NCBI GenBank assembly: GCA_947683625.1
Contig: CANTUR010001438.1
Coordinates: 620,001 to 684,000 of the forward strand
Direction: 5' to 3'
Length of the DNA stretch: 64,000 bases
Source of the DNA: Mallotus nudiflorus
Taxonomy: Eukaryota > Streptophyta > Magnoliopsida > Malpighiales > Euphorbiaceae
Of this stretch, positions 30,131 through 45,193 are shown piece by piece. The stretch's first letter is position 1; each line of letters starts with the position of its first letter. The position numbers and the translations under genes are program-made. The notes under the pieces are model-generated. The model was not told the origin of the DNA. It did no database searches and saw only the letters and a list, made by a program, of their open reading frames with translations.

Positions 30131-32018
30131 TTTGCGTGCATTATAGCAATCTAGTCTCATTAATATAGTTGACATGATTGAAAGCACAATTTGTGCACAT
30201 TTGCGCATGTTCGAACGCAAAACGTGAACTCGTGTAAATTTGTGCACAGATGATTTGGAACATGTTATGCAATGTTTCAATTGCATGTTTACAGCTCCTA
30301 TGGCATATTATAGCCTGCTGAACTCATCAATATATTTGAGATGACTCACAGAACAATTGGTGCACTTTTGCGCACGTTTGAATGTGTGCACGTTTAATAC
30401 ATGTTTGAATGAAAAGCACGAACTCGTGCAAATTTGTGCACAAACGGTTTTAATCATGCTATCCAATGTTCCAATTTCACATTTACAATACTTAGTACGT
30501 ATTGTAGCATTCTGATCTCATTAATATTGTTGACATAATTGAAAGCACAATTTGCGCATGTTCGAACGCAAAACGTGAGCTCGTGTAAATTTGTGCACAA
30601 ATGATTTGGAACATGTTATACAATGCTTCAATTGCATGTTTACAACTCTTATGGCATATTATATAGCCTTCTAAACTCATTAATATATTTGAGACAATTG
30701 ACATAACAATTGGCACACGTTCGCGTATGTTTGAATGTGTGCACGTTTGTGCATGTTTGAACGCAAAACATCAACTCGTGCAAATTTGTGCACAAATGGT
30801 TTTAAATTTGTTAACCAACTTCCCAATTGCACATTTACAGTAATTCATATGCACTGTAGCATTCTAATGTCATTAATATAGTTAACATAATTGAAAGTAC
30901 AATCTGTGCACGTTTGCGCACGTTTGAACGCAAAACGTGAACTCGTGCATATTTGTGCACAAATGATTTTGAACATGTTATCCAATGTTCAAATGCATAT
31001 TCACAATACTTGGCCCATGTTATTGCATTTTGAACACTTTAATATAGTTGTGAAAAATTGAAAGCACAATTTGTGCACGTTTGTAAATGTTTGAACGAAA
31101 AATGCGAACTCGCACAAATTTGTGCACAAACGGTTTTAAACATGTTATCCAGTGTTCCAATTTCACACATTCACAATACTTGGTATGTACTATATCATGC
31201 TAATCTCATTAACATAGTTGACATGATTGAATGGCACAATTCGTGCACTTTTGCGCACGTTTGAACACAAAACATGAACTCGTGTGAATTTGTGCACAAA
31301 TGATTTGGAACATGTTATCCATCGTTTCAATTTGATATTTACAACTCTTATTACATACTATAGCCATCTGAACTCATTAATATAGTTGAGATAAATGATA
31401 GCACAATTGGTGCACGTTTGCGCATGTTTGAACGCAAAACGTGAACTCGTGCATATTAGTGCACAAATGACTTCGAACAGGTTATCCAATGTTCCAATTG
31501 CATATTAATAATAAGAATTACATATTATAGCATTGTAAATAATTCAATGTGGTTGATAAATTTGAAAGCGCAATGCGTGCACGTTTGTACGTGTTTGAAC
31601 GAAAAACGTATACTCGTGCACATTTGTGCACAAATGGTTTTAGACATGTTATCCAATTTCCCAATTGCACATTTACAGTAATTTTTACATATTATATAGC
31701 ATTCTAATCTCATTAATATAGTTGACATAATTGCAACCACAATTTGTGCACGTTTGCGCATGTTTGAACGCAAAACGTGAACTCGTGCATATTTGTGAAC
31801 AAATCATTTTAAACATGTTATCCAATGCTCCAAATTCATATTTACAATACTCAACACATGTTATTACCTTCTAAACTCTTTAATATAGTTGACAAATTCG
31901 TTTGCGCAGTTTGTGCACGCTTGTACATGTTTGAACGAAAAAACATGAGCTCGTGCAAATTTTTGCACGAATGGTTTTAAACTTGTTATCCAATTTTCCA
32001 ATTGCACATTTACAGTGG
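30131..32018. repeat. HOR unit 17, type A
   Basis: Sister of unit 13 (gttatacaatg near 30616, attcatatg near 30842). Near 31534 it has cattgtaaat, shared with units 10, 20 and 23, where unit 13 has cattctaaat. Confidence 0.9.
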
Positions 32019-33898
32019 TTTGCGTGCATTATAGCAATCTAATCTCATTAATATAGTTGACATGATTGAAAGCACAATTTGTGCTCATTTGCGCATGTTC
32101 GAACGCAAAACGTGAACTCGTGTGAATTTGTGCACAGATGATTTGGAACATGTTATCCAATGTTTCAATTGCATGTTTACAGCTCCTATGGCATATTATA
32201 GCCTGCTGAACTCATCAATATATTTGAGATGATTGACAGAACAATTGGTGCACTTTTACGCACGTTTGAATGTGTGCACGTTTAGTACATGTTTGAACGA
32301 AAAGCACGAACTCGTGCAAATTTGTGCACAAACGATTTCAAACATGCTATCCAATGTTCCAATTTCAAATTTACAATACTTAGTACGTATTGTAGCATTC
32401 TGATCTCATTAATATTGTTGACATAATTGAAAGCACAATTTGCGCATGTTCGAACGCAAAACGTGAGCTCGTGTAAATTTGTGCACAAATGATTTGGAAC
32501 ATGTTATCCAATGCTTCAATTGCATGTTTACAACTCTTATGGCATATTATACAGCCTTCTAAACTCATTAATATATTTCAGACAATTGACATAACAACTG
32601 GCGCACGTTCGCGCATGTTTAAATGCGTGCACGTTTGTGCATGTTTGAACGCAAAACATCAACTCGTGCAAATTTGTGCACAAATGGTTTTAAATTTGTT
32701 AACCAACTTCCCAATTACAGTCATTCGTATGCACTGTAGCATTCTAATCTCATTAATATAGTTCACATAATTGAAAGTACAATCTGTGCACGTTTGCGCA
32801 CGTTTGAACGCAAAACGTGAACTCGTGCATATTTGTGCACAAATGATTTTAAACATGTTATCCAATGTTCAAATGCATATTCACAATACTTGGCCCATGT
32901 TATTGCATTCTGAACACTTTAATATAGTTGTGAAAAATTGGAAGCACAATTTGTGCACGTTAGTAAATGTTTGAACGAAAAATGCGAACTCGCGCAAATT
33001 TGTGCACAAACGGTTTTAAACATGTTATCCAATGTTCCAATTTCACACATTCACAATACTTGGTATGTACTATATCATGCTAATCTCATTAACATAGTTG
33101 GCATGATTGAATGGCACAATTCGTGCACTTTTGCGCACGTTTGAACACAAAATGTGAACTCGTGTGAATTTGTGCACAAATGATTTGGAACATGTTATCC
33201 ATCGTTTCAATTTGATATTTACAACTCTTATTACATACTACAGCCATCTGAACTCATTAATATAGTTGAGATAAATGATAGCACAATTGGTGCACGTTTG
33301 CGCATGTTTGAACGCAAAACGTGAACTCGTGCATATTAGTGCACAAATGACTTCGAACAGGTTATCCAATGTTCCAATTGCATATTAATAATAAGAATTA
33401 CATATTATAGCATTCTAATTAATTCAATGTGGTTGACAAATTTGAAAGCGCAATGCGTGCACGTTTGTACGTGTTTGAACGAAAAACGTCAACTCGTGCA
33501 CATTTGTGCACAAATGGTTTTAGACATGTTATCCAATTTCCCAATTGCACATTTACAGTAATTTTTACATATTATATAGCATTCTAATCTCATTAATATA
33601 GTTGACATAATTGCAACCACAATTTGAGCACGTTTGCGCATGTTTGAACGCAAAACGTGAACTTGTGCATATTTGTGAACAAATCATTTTAAACATGTTA
33701 TCCAATGTTCCAAATTCATATTTACAATACTCAACACATGTTATTACCTTCTAAACTCTTTAATATAGTTGACAAATTCGTTTGCGCAGTTTGTGCACGC
33801 TTGTACATGTTTGAACGAAAAAACATGAGCTCGTGCAAATTTTTGCACGAATGGTTTTAAACTTGTTATCCAATTTTCCAATTGCACATTTACAGTGG
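32019..33898. repeat. HOR unit 18, type B1 (B2-linked subtype)
   Basis: B1 marks with atttgagcacg near 33623. Second member of an A-B1-B2 trimer. Confidence 0.9.
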
Positions 33899-35778
33899 TT
33901 TACGTGCATTATAGCAATCTAATCTCATTAATATAGTTGACATGATTGAAAGCACAATTTGTGCACATTTGCGTATGTTCGAACGCAAAACGTGAACTCG
34001 TGTAAATTTGTGCACAGATGATTTGGAACATGTTATCCAATGTTTCAATTGCATGTTTACAGCTCCTATGGCATATTATAGCCTGCTGAACTCATCAATA
34101 TATTTGAGATGACTCACAGAACAATTGGTGCACTTTTGCGCACGTTTGAATGTGTGCACGTTTAATACATGTTTGAATGAAAAGCACGAACTCGTGCAAA
34201 TTTGTGCACAATCGGTTTTAATCATGCTATCCAATGTTCCAATTTCACATTTACAATACTTAGTACGTATTGTAGCATTCTGATCTCATTAATATTGTTG
34301 ACATAATTGAAAGCACAATTTGCGCATGTTCGAACGCAAAACGTGAGCTCGTGTAAATTTGTGCACAAATGATTTGGAACATGTTATCCAATGCTTCAAT
34401 TGCATGTTTACAACTCTTATGGCATATTATACAGCCTTCTAAACTCATTAATATATTTCAGACAATTGACATAACAACTGGCGCACGTTCGCGCATGTTT
34501 AAATGCGTGCACGTTTGTGCATGTTTGAACGCAAAACATCAACTCGTGCAAATTTGTGCACAAATGGTTTTAAATTTGTTAACCAACTTCCCAATTACAG
34601 TCATTCGTATGCACTGTAGCATTCTAATCTCATTAATATAGTTCACATAATTGAAAGTACAATCTGTGCACGTTTGCGCACGTTTGAACGCAAAACGTGA
34701 ACTCGTGCATATTTGTGCACAAATGATTTTAAACATGTTATCCAATGTTCAAATGCATATTCACAATACTTGGCCCATGTTATTGCATTCTGAACACTTT
34801 AATATAGTTGTGAAAAATTGGAAGCACAATTTGTGCACGTTAGTAAATGTTTGAACGAAAAATGCGAACTCGCGCAAATTTGTGCACAAACGGTTTTAAA
34901 CATGTTATCCAATGTTCCAATTTCACACATTCACAATACTTGGTATGTACTATATCATGCTAATCTCATTAACATAGTTGGCATGATTGAATGGCACAAT
35001 TCGTGCACTTTTGCGCACGTTTGAACACAAAATGTGAACTCGTGTGAATTTGTGCACAAATGATTTGGAACATGTTATCCATCGTTTCAATTTGATATTT
35101 ACAACTCTTATTACATACTACAGCCATCTGAACTCATTAATATAGTAGAGATAAATGATAGCACAATTGGTGCACGTTTGCGCATGTTTGAACGCAAAAC
35201 GTGAACTCGTGCATATTAGTGCACAAATGACTTCGAACAGGTTATCCAATGTTCCAATTGCATATTAATAATAAGAATTACATATTATAGCATTCTAATT
35301 AATTCAATGTGGTTGACAAATTTGAAAGCGCAATGCGTGCACGTTTGTACGTGTTTGAACGAAAAACGTCAACTCGTGCACATTTGTGCACAAATGGTTT
35401 TAGACATGTTATCCAATTTCCCAATTGCACATTTACAGTAATTTTTACATATTATATAGCATTCTAATCTCATTAATATAGTTGACATAATTGCAACCAC
35501 AATTTGTGCACGTTTGCGCATGTTTGAACGCAAAACGTGAACTTGTGCATATTTGTGAACAAATCATTTTAAACATGTTATCCAATGTTCCAAATTCATA
35601 TTTACAATACTCAACACATGTTATTACCTTCTAAACTCTTTAATATAGTTGACAAATTCGTTTGCGCAGTTTGTGCACGCTTGTACATGTTTGAACGAAA
35701 AAACATGAGCTCGTGCAAATTTGTGCTCGAATGGTTTTAAACTTGTTATCCAATTTTCCAATTGCACATTTACAGTGG
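33899..35778. repeat. HOR unit 19, type B2
   Basis: B2 with caatcggtt near 34209. It closes a 5648-bp trimer (units 17-19). Confidence 0.9.
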
Positions 35779-37666
35779 TTTGCGTGCATTATAGCAATCT
35801 AGTCTCATTAATATAGTTGACATGATTGAAAGCACAATTTGTGCACATTTGCGCATGTTCGAACGCAAAACGTGAACTCGTGTAAATTTGTGCACAGATG
35901 ATTTGGAACATGTTATGCAATGTTTCAATTGCATGTTTACAGCTCCTATGGCATATTATAGCCTGCTGAACTCATCAATATATTTGAGATGACTCACAGA
36001 ACAATTGGTGCACTTTTGCGCACGTTTGAATGTGTGCACGTTTAATACATGTTTGAATGAAAAGCACGAACTCGTGCAAATTTGTGCACAAACGGTTTTA
36101 ATCATGCTATCCAATGTTCCAATTTCACATTTACAATACTTAGTACGTATTGTAGCATTCTGATCTCATTAATATTGTTGACATAATTGAAAGCACAATT
36201 TGCGCATGTTCGAACGCAAAACGTGAGCTCGTGTAAATTTGTGAACAAATGATTTGGAACATGTTATCCAATGCTTCAATTGCATGTTTACAACTCTTAT
36301 GGCATATTATATAGCCTTCTAAACTCATTAATATATTTGAGACAATTGACATAACAATTGGCGCACGTTCGCGTATGTTTGAATGTGTGCACGTTTGTGC
36401 ATGTTTGAACGCAAAACATCAACTCGTGCAAATTTGTGCACAAATGGTTTTAAATTTGTTAACCAACTTCCCAATTGCACATTTACAGTAATTCGTATGC
36501 ACTGTAGCATTCTAATGTCATTAATATAGTTCACATAATTGAAAGTACAATCTGTGCACGTTTGCGCACGTTTGAACGCAAAACGTGAACTCGTGCATAT
36601 TTGTGCACAAATGATTTTGAACATGTTATCCAATGTTCAAATGCATATTCACAATACTTGGCCCATGTTATTGCATTTTGAACACTTTAATATAGTTGTG
36701 AAAAATTGAAAGCACAATTTGTGCACGTTTGTAAATGTTTGAACGAAAAATGCGAACTCGCACAAATTTGTGCACAAACGGTTTTAAACATGTTATCCAG
36801 TGTTCCAATTTCACACATTCACAGTACTTGGTATGTACTATATCATGCTAATCTCATTAACATAGTTGACATGATTGAATGGCACAATTCGTGCACTTTT
36901 GCGCACGTTTGAACACAAAACATGAACTCGTGTGAATTTGTGCACAAATGATTTGGAACATGTTATCCATCGTTTCAATTTGATATTTACAACTCTTATT
37001 ACATACTATAGCCATCTGAACTCATTAATATAGTTGAGATAAATGATAGCACAATTGGTGCACGTTTGCGCATGTTTGAACGCAAAACGTGAACTCGTGC
37101 ATATTAGTGCACAAATGACTTCGAACAGGTTATCCAATGTTCCAATTGCATATTAATAATAAGAATTACATATTATAGCATTGTAAATAATTCAATGTGG
37201 TTGATAAATTTGAAAGCGCAATGCGTGCACGTTTGTACGTGTTTGAACGAAAAACGTATACTCGTGCACATTTGTGCACAAATGGTTTTAGACATGTTAT
37301 CCAATTTCCCAATTGCACATTTACAGTAATTTTTACATATTATATAGCATTCTAATCTCATTAATATAGTTGACATAATTGCAACCACAATTTGTGCACG
37401 TTTGCGCATGTTTGAACGCAAAACGTGAACTCGTGCATATTTGTGAACAAATCATTTTAAACATGTTATCCAATGCTCCAAATTCATATTTACAATACTC
37501 AACACATGTTATTACCTTCTAAACTCTTTAATATAGTTGACAAATTCGTTTGCGCAGTTTGTGCACGCTTGTACATGTTTGAACGAAAAAACATGAGCTC
37601 GTGCAAATTTTTGCACGAATGGTTTTAAACTTGTTATCCAATTTTCCAATTGCACATTTACAGTGG
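35779..37666. repeat. HOR unit 20, type A
   Basis: Carries gtgaacaaatg near 36241 and a private tcacagtacttgg near 36820 found again only in unit 23, one 5648-bp period away. Confidence 0.9.
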
Positions 37667-39546
37667 TTTGCGTGCATTATAGCAATCTAATCTCATTAAT
37701 ATAGTTGACATGATTGAAAGCACAATTTGTGCTCATTTGCGCATGTTCGAACGCAAAACGTGAACTCGTGTGAATTTGTGCACAGATGATTTGGAACATG
37801 TTATCCAATGTTTCAATTGCATGTTTACAGCTCCTATGGCATATTATAGCCTGCTGAACTCATCAATATATTTGAGATGATTGACAGAACAATTGGTGCA
37901 CTTTTACGCACGTTTGAATGTGTGCACGTTTAGTACATGTTTGAACGAAAAGCACGAACTCGTGCAAATTTGTGCACAAACGATTTCAAACATGCTATCC
38001 AATGTTCCAATTTCAAATTTACAATACTTAGTACGTATTGTAGCATTCTGATCTCATTAATATTGTTGACATAATTGAAAGCACAATTTGCGCATGTTCG
38101 AACGCAAAACGTGAGCTCGTGTAAATTTGTGCACAAATGATTTGGAACATGTTATCCAATGCTTCAATTGCATGTTTACAACTCTTATGGCATATTATAC
38201 AGCCTTCTAAACTCATTAATATATTTCAGACAATTGACATAACAACTGGCGCACGTTCGCGCATGTTTAAATGCGTGCACGTTTGTGCATGTTTGAACGC
38301 AAAACATCAACTCGTGCAAATTTGTGCACAAATGGTTTTAAATTTGTTAACCAACTTCCCAATTACAGTCATTCGTATGCACTGTAGCATTCTAATCTCA
38401 TTAATATAGTTCACATAATTGAAAGTACAATCTGTGCACGTTTGCGCACGTTTGAACGCAAAACGTGAACTCGTGCATATTTGTGCACAAATGATTTTAA
38501 ACATGTTATCCAATGTTCAAATGCATATTCACAATACTTGGCCCATGTTATTGCATTCTGAACACTTTAATATAGTTGTGAAAAATTGGAAGCACAATTT
38601 GTGCACGTTAGTAAATGTTTGAACGAAAAATGCGAACTCGCGCAAATTTGTGCACAAACGGTTTTAAACATGTTATCCAATGTTCCAATTTCACACATTC
38701 ACAATACTTGGTATGTACTATATCATGCTAATCTCATTAACATAGTTGGCATGATTGAATGGCACAATTCGTGCACTTTTGCGCACGTTTGAACACAAAA
38801 TGTGAACTCGTGTGAATTTGTGCACAAATGATTTGGAACATGTTATCCATCGTTTCAATTTGATATTTACAACTCTTATTACATACTACAGCCATCTGAA
38901 CTCATTAATATAGTTGAGATAAATGATAGCACAATTGGTGCACGTTTGCGCATGTTTGAACGCAAAACGTGAACTCGTGCATATTAGTGCACAAATGACT
39001 TCGAACAGGTTATCCAATGTTCCAATTGCATATTAATAATAAGAATTACATATTATAGCATTCTAATTAATTCAATGTGGTTGACAAATTTGAAAGCGCA
39101 ATGCGTGCACGTTTGTACGTGTTTGAACGAAAAACGTCAACTCGTGCACATTTGTGCACAAATGGTTTTAGACATGTTATCCAATTTCCCAATTGCACAT
39201 TTACAGTAATTTTTACATATTATATAGCATTCTAATCTCATTAATATAGTTGACATAATTGCAACCACAATTTGAGCACGTTTGCGCATGTTTGAACGCA
39301 AAACGTGAACTTGTGCATATTTGTGAACAAATCATTTTAAACATGTTATCCAATGTTCCAAATTCATATTTACAATACTCAACACATGTTATTACCTTCT
39401 AAACTCTTTAATATAGTTGACAAATTCGTTTGCGCAGTTTGTGCACGCTTGTACATGTTTGAACGAAAAAACATGAGCTCGTGCAAATTTTTGCACGAAT
39501 GGTTTTAAACTTGTTATCCAATTTTCCAATTGCACATTTACAGTGG
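37667..39546. repeat. HOR unit 21, type B1 (B2-linked subtype)
   Basis: B1 marks with atttgagcacg near 39270. Confidence 0.9.
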
Positions 39547-41426
39547 TTTACGTGCATTATAGCAATCTAATCTCATTAATATAGTTGACATGATTGAAAG
39601 CACAATTTGTGCACATTTGCGTATGTTCGAACGCAAAACGTGAACTCGTGTAAATTTGTGCACAGATGATTTGGAACATGTTATCCAATGTTTCAATTGC
39701 ATGTTTACAGCTCCTATGGCATATTATAGCCTGCTGAACTCATCAATATATTTGAGATGACTCACAGAACAATTGGTGCACTTTTGCGCACGTTTGAATG
39801 TGTGCACGTTTAATACATGTTTGAATGAAAAGCACGAACTCGTGCAAATTTGTGCACAATCGGTTTTAATCATGCTATCCAATGTTCCAATTTCACATTT
39901 ACAATACTTAGTACGTATTGTAGCATTCTGATCTCATTAATATTGTTGACATAATTGAAAGCACAATTTGCGCATGTTCGAACGCAAAACGTGAGCTCGT
40001 GTAAATTTGTGCACAAATGATTTGGAACATGTTATCCAATGCTTCAATTGCATGTTTACAACTCTTATGGCATATTATACAGCCTTCTAAACTCATTAAT
40101 ATATTTCAGACAATTGACATAACAACTGGCGCACGTTCGCGCATGTTTAAATGCGTGCACGTTTGTGCATGTTTGAACGCAAAACATCAACTCGTGCAAA
40201 TTTGTGCACAAATGGTTTTAAATTTGTTAACCAACTTCCCAATTACAGTCATTCGTATGCACTGTAGCATTCTAATCTCATTAATATAGTTCACATAATT
40301 GAAAGTACAATCTGTGCACGTTTGCGCACGTTTGAACGCAAAACGTGAACTCGTGCATATTTGTGCACAAATGATTTTAAACATGTTATCCAATGTTCAA
40401 ATGCATATTCACAATACTTGGCCCATGTTATTGCATTCTGAACACTTTAATATAGTTGTGAAAAATTGGAAGCACAATTTGTGCACGTTAGTAAATGTTT
40501 GAACGAAAAATGCGAACTCGCGCAAATTTGTGCACAAACGGTTTTAAACATGTTATCCAATGTTCCAATTTCACACATTCACAATACTTGGTATGTACTA
40601 TATCATGCTAATCTCATTAACATAGTTGGCATGATTGAATGGCACAATTCGTGCACTTTTGCGCACGTTTGAACACAAAATGTGAACTCGTGTGAATTTG
40701 TGCACAAATGATTTGGAACATGTTATCCATCGTTTCAATTTGATATTTACAACTCTTATTACATACTACAGCCATCTGAACTCATTAATATAGTAGAGAT
40801 AAATGATAGCACAATTGGTGCACGTTTGCGCATGTTTGAACGCAAAACGTGAACTCGTGCATATTAGTGCACAAATGACTTCGAACAGGTTATCCAATGT
40901 TCCAATTGCATATTAATAATAAGAATTACATATTATAGCATTCTAATTAATTCAATGTGGTTGACAAATTTGAAAGCGCAATGCGTGCACGTTTGTACGT
41001 GTTTGAACGAAAAACGTCAACTCGTGCACATTTGTGCACAAATGGTTTTAGACATGTTATCCAATTTCCCAATTGCACATTTACAGTAATTTTTACATAT
41101 TATATAGCATTCTAATCTCATTAATATAGTTGACATAATTGCAACCACAATTTGTGCACGTTTGCGCATGTTTGAACGCAAAACGTGAACTTGTGCATAT
41201 TTGTGAACAAATCATTTTAAACATGTTATCCAATGTTCCAAATTCATATTTACAATACTCAACACATGTTATTACCTTCTAAACTCTTTAATATAGTTGA
41301 CAAATTCGTTTGCGCAGTTTGTGCACGCTTGTACATGTTTGAACGAAAAAACATGAGCTCGTGCAAATTTGTGCTCGAATGGTTTTAAACTTGTTATCCA
41401 ATTTTCCAATTGCACATTTACAGTGG
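39547..41426. repeat. HOR unit 22, type B2
   Basis: B2 with tttacgtgca start and caatcggtt near 39857. It closes the trimer of units 20-22. Confidence 0.9.
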
Positions 41427-43314
41427 TTTGCGTGCATTATAGCAATCTAGTCTCATTAATATAGTTGACATGATTGAAAGCACAATTTGTGCACATTTGC
41501 GCATGTTCGAACGCAAAACGTGAACTCGTGTAAATTTGTGCACAGATGATTTGGAACATGTTATGCAATGTTTCAATTGCATGTTTACAGCTCCTATGGC
41601 ATATTATAGCCTGCTGAACTCATCAATATATTTGAGATGACTCACAGAACAATTGGTGCACTTTTGCGCACGTTTGAATGTGTGCACGTTTAATACATGT
41701 TTGAATGAAAAGCACGAACTCGTGCAAATTTGTGCACAAACGGTTTTAATCATGCTATCCAATGTTCCAATTTCACATTTACAATACTTAGTACGTATTG
41801 TAGCATTCTGATCTCATTAATATTGTTGACATAATTGAAAGCACAATTTGCGCATGTTCGAACGCAAAACGTGAGCTCGTGTAAATTTGTGAACAAATGA
41901 TTTGGAACATGTTATCCAATGCTTCAATTGCATGTTTACAACTCTTATGGCATATTATATAGCCTTCTAAACTCATTAATATATTTGAGACAATTGACAT
42001 AACAATTGGCGCACGTTCGCGTATGTTTGAATGTGTGCACGTTTGTGCATGTTTGAACGCAAAACATCAACTCGTGCAAATTTGTGCACAAATGGTTTTA
42101 AATTTGTTAACCAACTTCCCAATTGCACATTTACAGTAATTCGTATGCACTGTAGCATTCTAATGTCATTAATATAGTTCACATAATTGAAAGTACAATC
42201 TGTGCACGTTTGCGCACGTTTGAACGCAAAACGTGAACTCGTGCATATTTGTGCACAAATGATTTTGAACATGTTATCCAATGTTCAAATGCATATTCAC
42301 AATACTTGGCCCATGTTATTGCATTTTGAACACTTTAATATAGTTGTGAAAAATTGAAAGCACAATTTGTGCACGTTTGTAAATGTTTGAACGAAAAATG
42401 CGAACTCGCACAAATTTGTGCACAAACGGTTTTAAACATGTTATCCAGTGTTCCAATTTCACACATTCACAGTACTTGGTATGTACTATATCATGCTAAT
42501 CTCATTAACATAGTTGACATGATTGAATGGCACAATTCGTGCACTTTTGCGCACGTTTGAACACAAAACATGAACTCGTGTGAATTTGTGCACAAATGAT
42601 TTGGAACATGTTATCCATCGTTTCAATTTGATATTTACAACTCTTATTACATACTATAGCCATCTGAACTCATTAATATAGTTGAGATAAATGATAGCAC
42701 AATTGGTGCACGTTTGCGCATGTTTGAACGCAAAACGTGAACTCGTGCATATTAGTGCACAAATGACTTCGAACAGGTTATCCAATGTTCCAATTGCATA
42801 TTAATAATAAGAATTACATATTATAGCATTGTAAATAATTCAATGTGGTTGATAAATTTGAAAGCGCAATGCGTGCACGTTTGTACGTGTTTGAACGAAA
42901 AACGTATACTCGTGCACATTTGTGCACAAATGGTTTTAGACATGTTATCCAATTTCCCAATTGCACATTTACAGTAATTTTTACATATTATATAGCATTC
43001 TAATCTCATTAATATAGTTGACATAATTGCAACCACAATTTGTGCACGTTTGCGCATGTTTGAACGCAAAACGTGAACTCGTGCATATTTGTGAACAAAT
43101 CATTTTACACATGTTATCCAATGCTCCAAATTCATATTTACAATACTCAACACATGTTATTACCTTCTAAACTCTTTAATATAGTTGACAAATTCGTTTG
43201 CGCAGTTTGTGCACGCTTGTACATGTTTGAACGAAAAAACATGAGCTCGTGCAAATTTTTGCACGAATGGTTTTAAACTTGTTATCCAATTTTCCAATTG
43301 CACATTTACAGTGG
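41427..43314. repeat. HOR unit 23, type A
   Basis: Nearly identical to unit 20, sharing gtgaacaaatg and tcacagtacttgg. A private cattttacacatg lies near 43101. Confidence 0.9.
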
Positions 43315-45193
43315 TTTGCGTGCATTATAGCAATCTAATCTCATTAATATAGTTGACATGATTGAAAGCACAATTTGTGCTCATTTGCGCATGTTCGAAC
43401 GCAAAACGTGAACTCGTGTGAATTTGTGCACAGATGATTTGGAACATGTTATCCAATGTTTCAATTGCATGTTTACAGCTCCTATGGCATATTATAGCCT
43501 GCTGAACTCATCAATATATTTGAGATGATTGACAGAACAATTGGTGCACTTTTACGCACGTTTGAATGTGTGCACGTTTAGTACATGTTTGAACGAAAAG
43601 CACGAACTCGTGCAAATTTGTGCACAAACGATTTCAAACATGCTATCCAATGTTCCAATTTCAAATTTACAATACTTAGTACGTATTGTAGCATTCTGAT
43701 CTCATTAATATTGTTGACATAATTGAAAGCACAATTTGCGCATGTTCGAACGCAAAACGTGAGCTCGTGTAAATTTGTGCACAAATGATTTGGAACATGT
43801 TATCCAATGCTTCAATTGCATGTTTACAACTCTTATGGCATATTATACAGCCTTCTAAACTCATTAATATATTTCAGACAATTGACATAACAACTGGCGC
43901 ACGTTCGCGCATGTTTAAATGCGTGCACGTTTGTGCATGTTTGAACGCAAAACATCAACTCGTGCAAATTTGTGCACAAATGGTTTTAAATTTGTTAACC
44001 AACTTCCCAATTACAGTCATTCGTATGCACTGTAGCATTCTAATCTCATTAATATAGTTCACATAATTGAAAGTACAATCTGTGCACGTTTGCGCGACGT
44101 TTGAACGCAAAACGTGAACTCGTGCATATTTGTGCACAAATGATTTTAAACATGTTATCCAATGTTCAAATGCATATTCACAATACTTGGCCCATGTTAT
44201 TGCATTCTGAACACTTTAATATAGTTGTGAAAAATTGGAAGCACAATTTGTGCACGTTAGTAAATGTTTGAACGAAAAATGCGAACTCGCGCAAATTTGT
44301 GCACAAACGGTTTTAAACATGTTATCCAATGTTCCAATTTCACACATTCACAATACTTGGTATGTACTATATCATGCTAATCTCATTAACATAGTTGGCA
44401 TGATTGAATGGCACAATTCGTGCACTTTTGCGCACGTTTGAACACAAATGTGAACTCGTGTGAATTTGTGCACAAATGATTTGGAACATGTTATCCATCG
44501 TTTCAATTTGATATTTACAACTCTTATTACATACTACAGCCATCTGAACTCATTAATATAGTTGAGATAAATGATAGCACAATTGGTGCACGTTTGCGCA
44601 TGTTTGAACGCAAAACGTGAACTCGTGCATATTAGTGCACAAATGACTTCGAACAGGTTATCCAATGTTCCAATTGCATATTAATAATAAGAATTACATA
44701 TTATAGCATTCTAATTAATTCAATGTGGTTGACAAATTTGAAAGCGCAATGCGTGCACGTTTGTACGTGTTTGAACGAAAAACGTCAACTCGTGCACATT
44801 GTGCACAAATGGTTTTAGACATGTTATCCAATTTCCCAATTGCACATTTACAGTAATTTTTACATATTATATAGCATTCTAATCTCATTAATATAGTTGA
44901 CATAATTGCAACCACAATTTGAGCACGTTTGCGCATGTTTGAACGCAAAACGTGAACTTGTGCATATTTGTGAACAAATCATTTTAAACATGTTATCCAA
45001 TGTTCCAAATTCATATTTACAATACTCAACACATGTTATTACCTTCTAAACTCTTTAATATAGTTGACAAATTCGTTTGCGCAGTTTGTGCACGCTTGTA
45101 CATGTTTGAACGAAAAAAACATGAGCTCGTGCAAATTTTTGCACGAATGGTTTTAAACTTGTTATCCAATTTTCCAATTGCACATTTACAGTG
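43315..45193. repeat. HOR unit 24, type B1 (B2-linked subtype) with 1-bp indels
   Basis: B1 marks. Single-base indels occur near 44095 (+g), 44448 (-a), 44800 (-t) and 45115 (+a in an A run), plus a lost t at the junction near 45194. Confidence 0.87.
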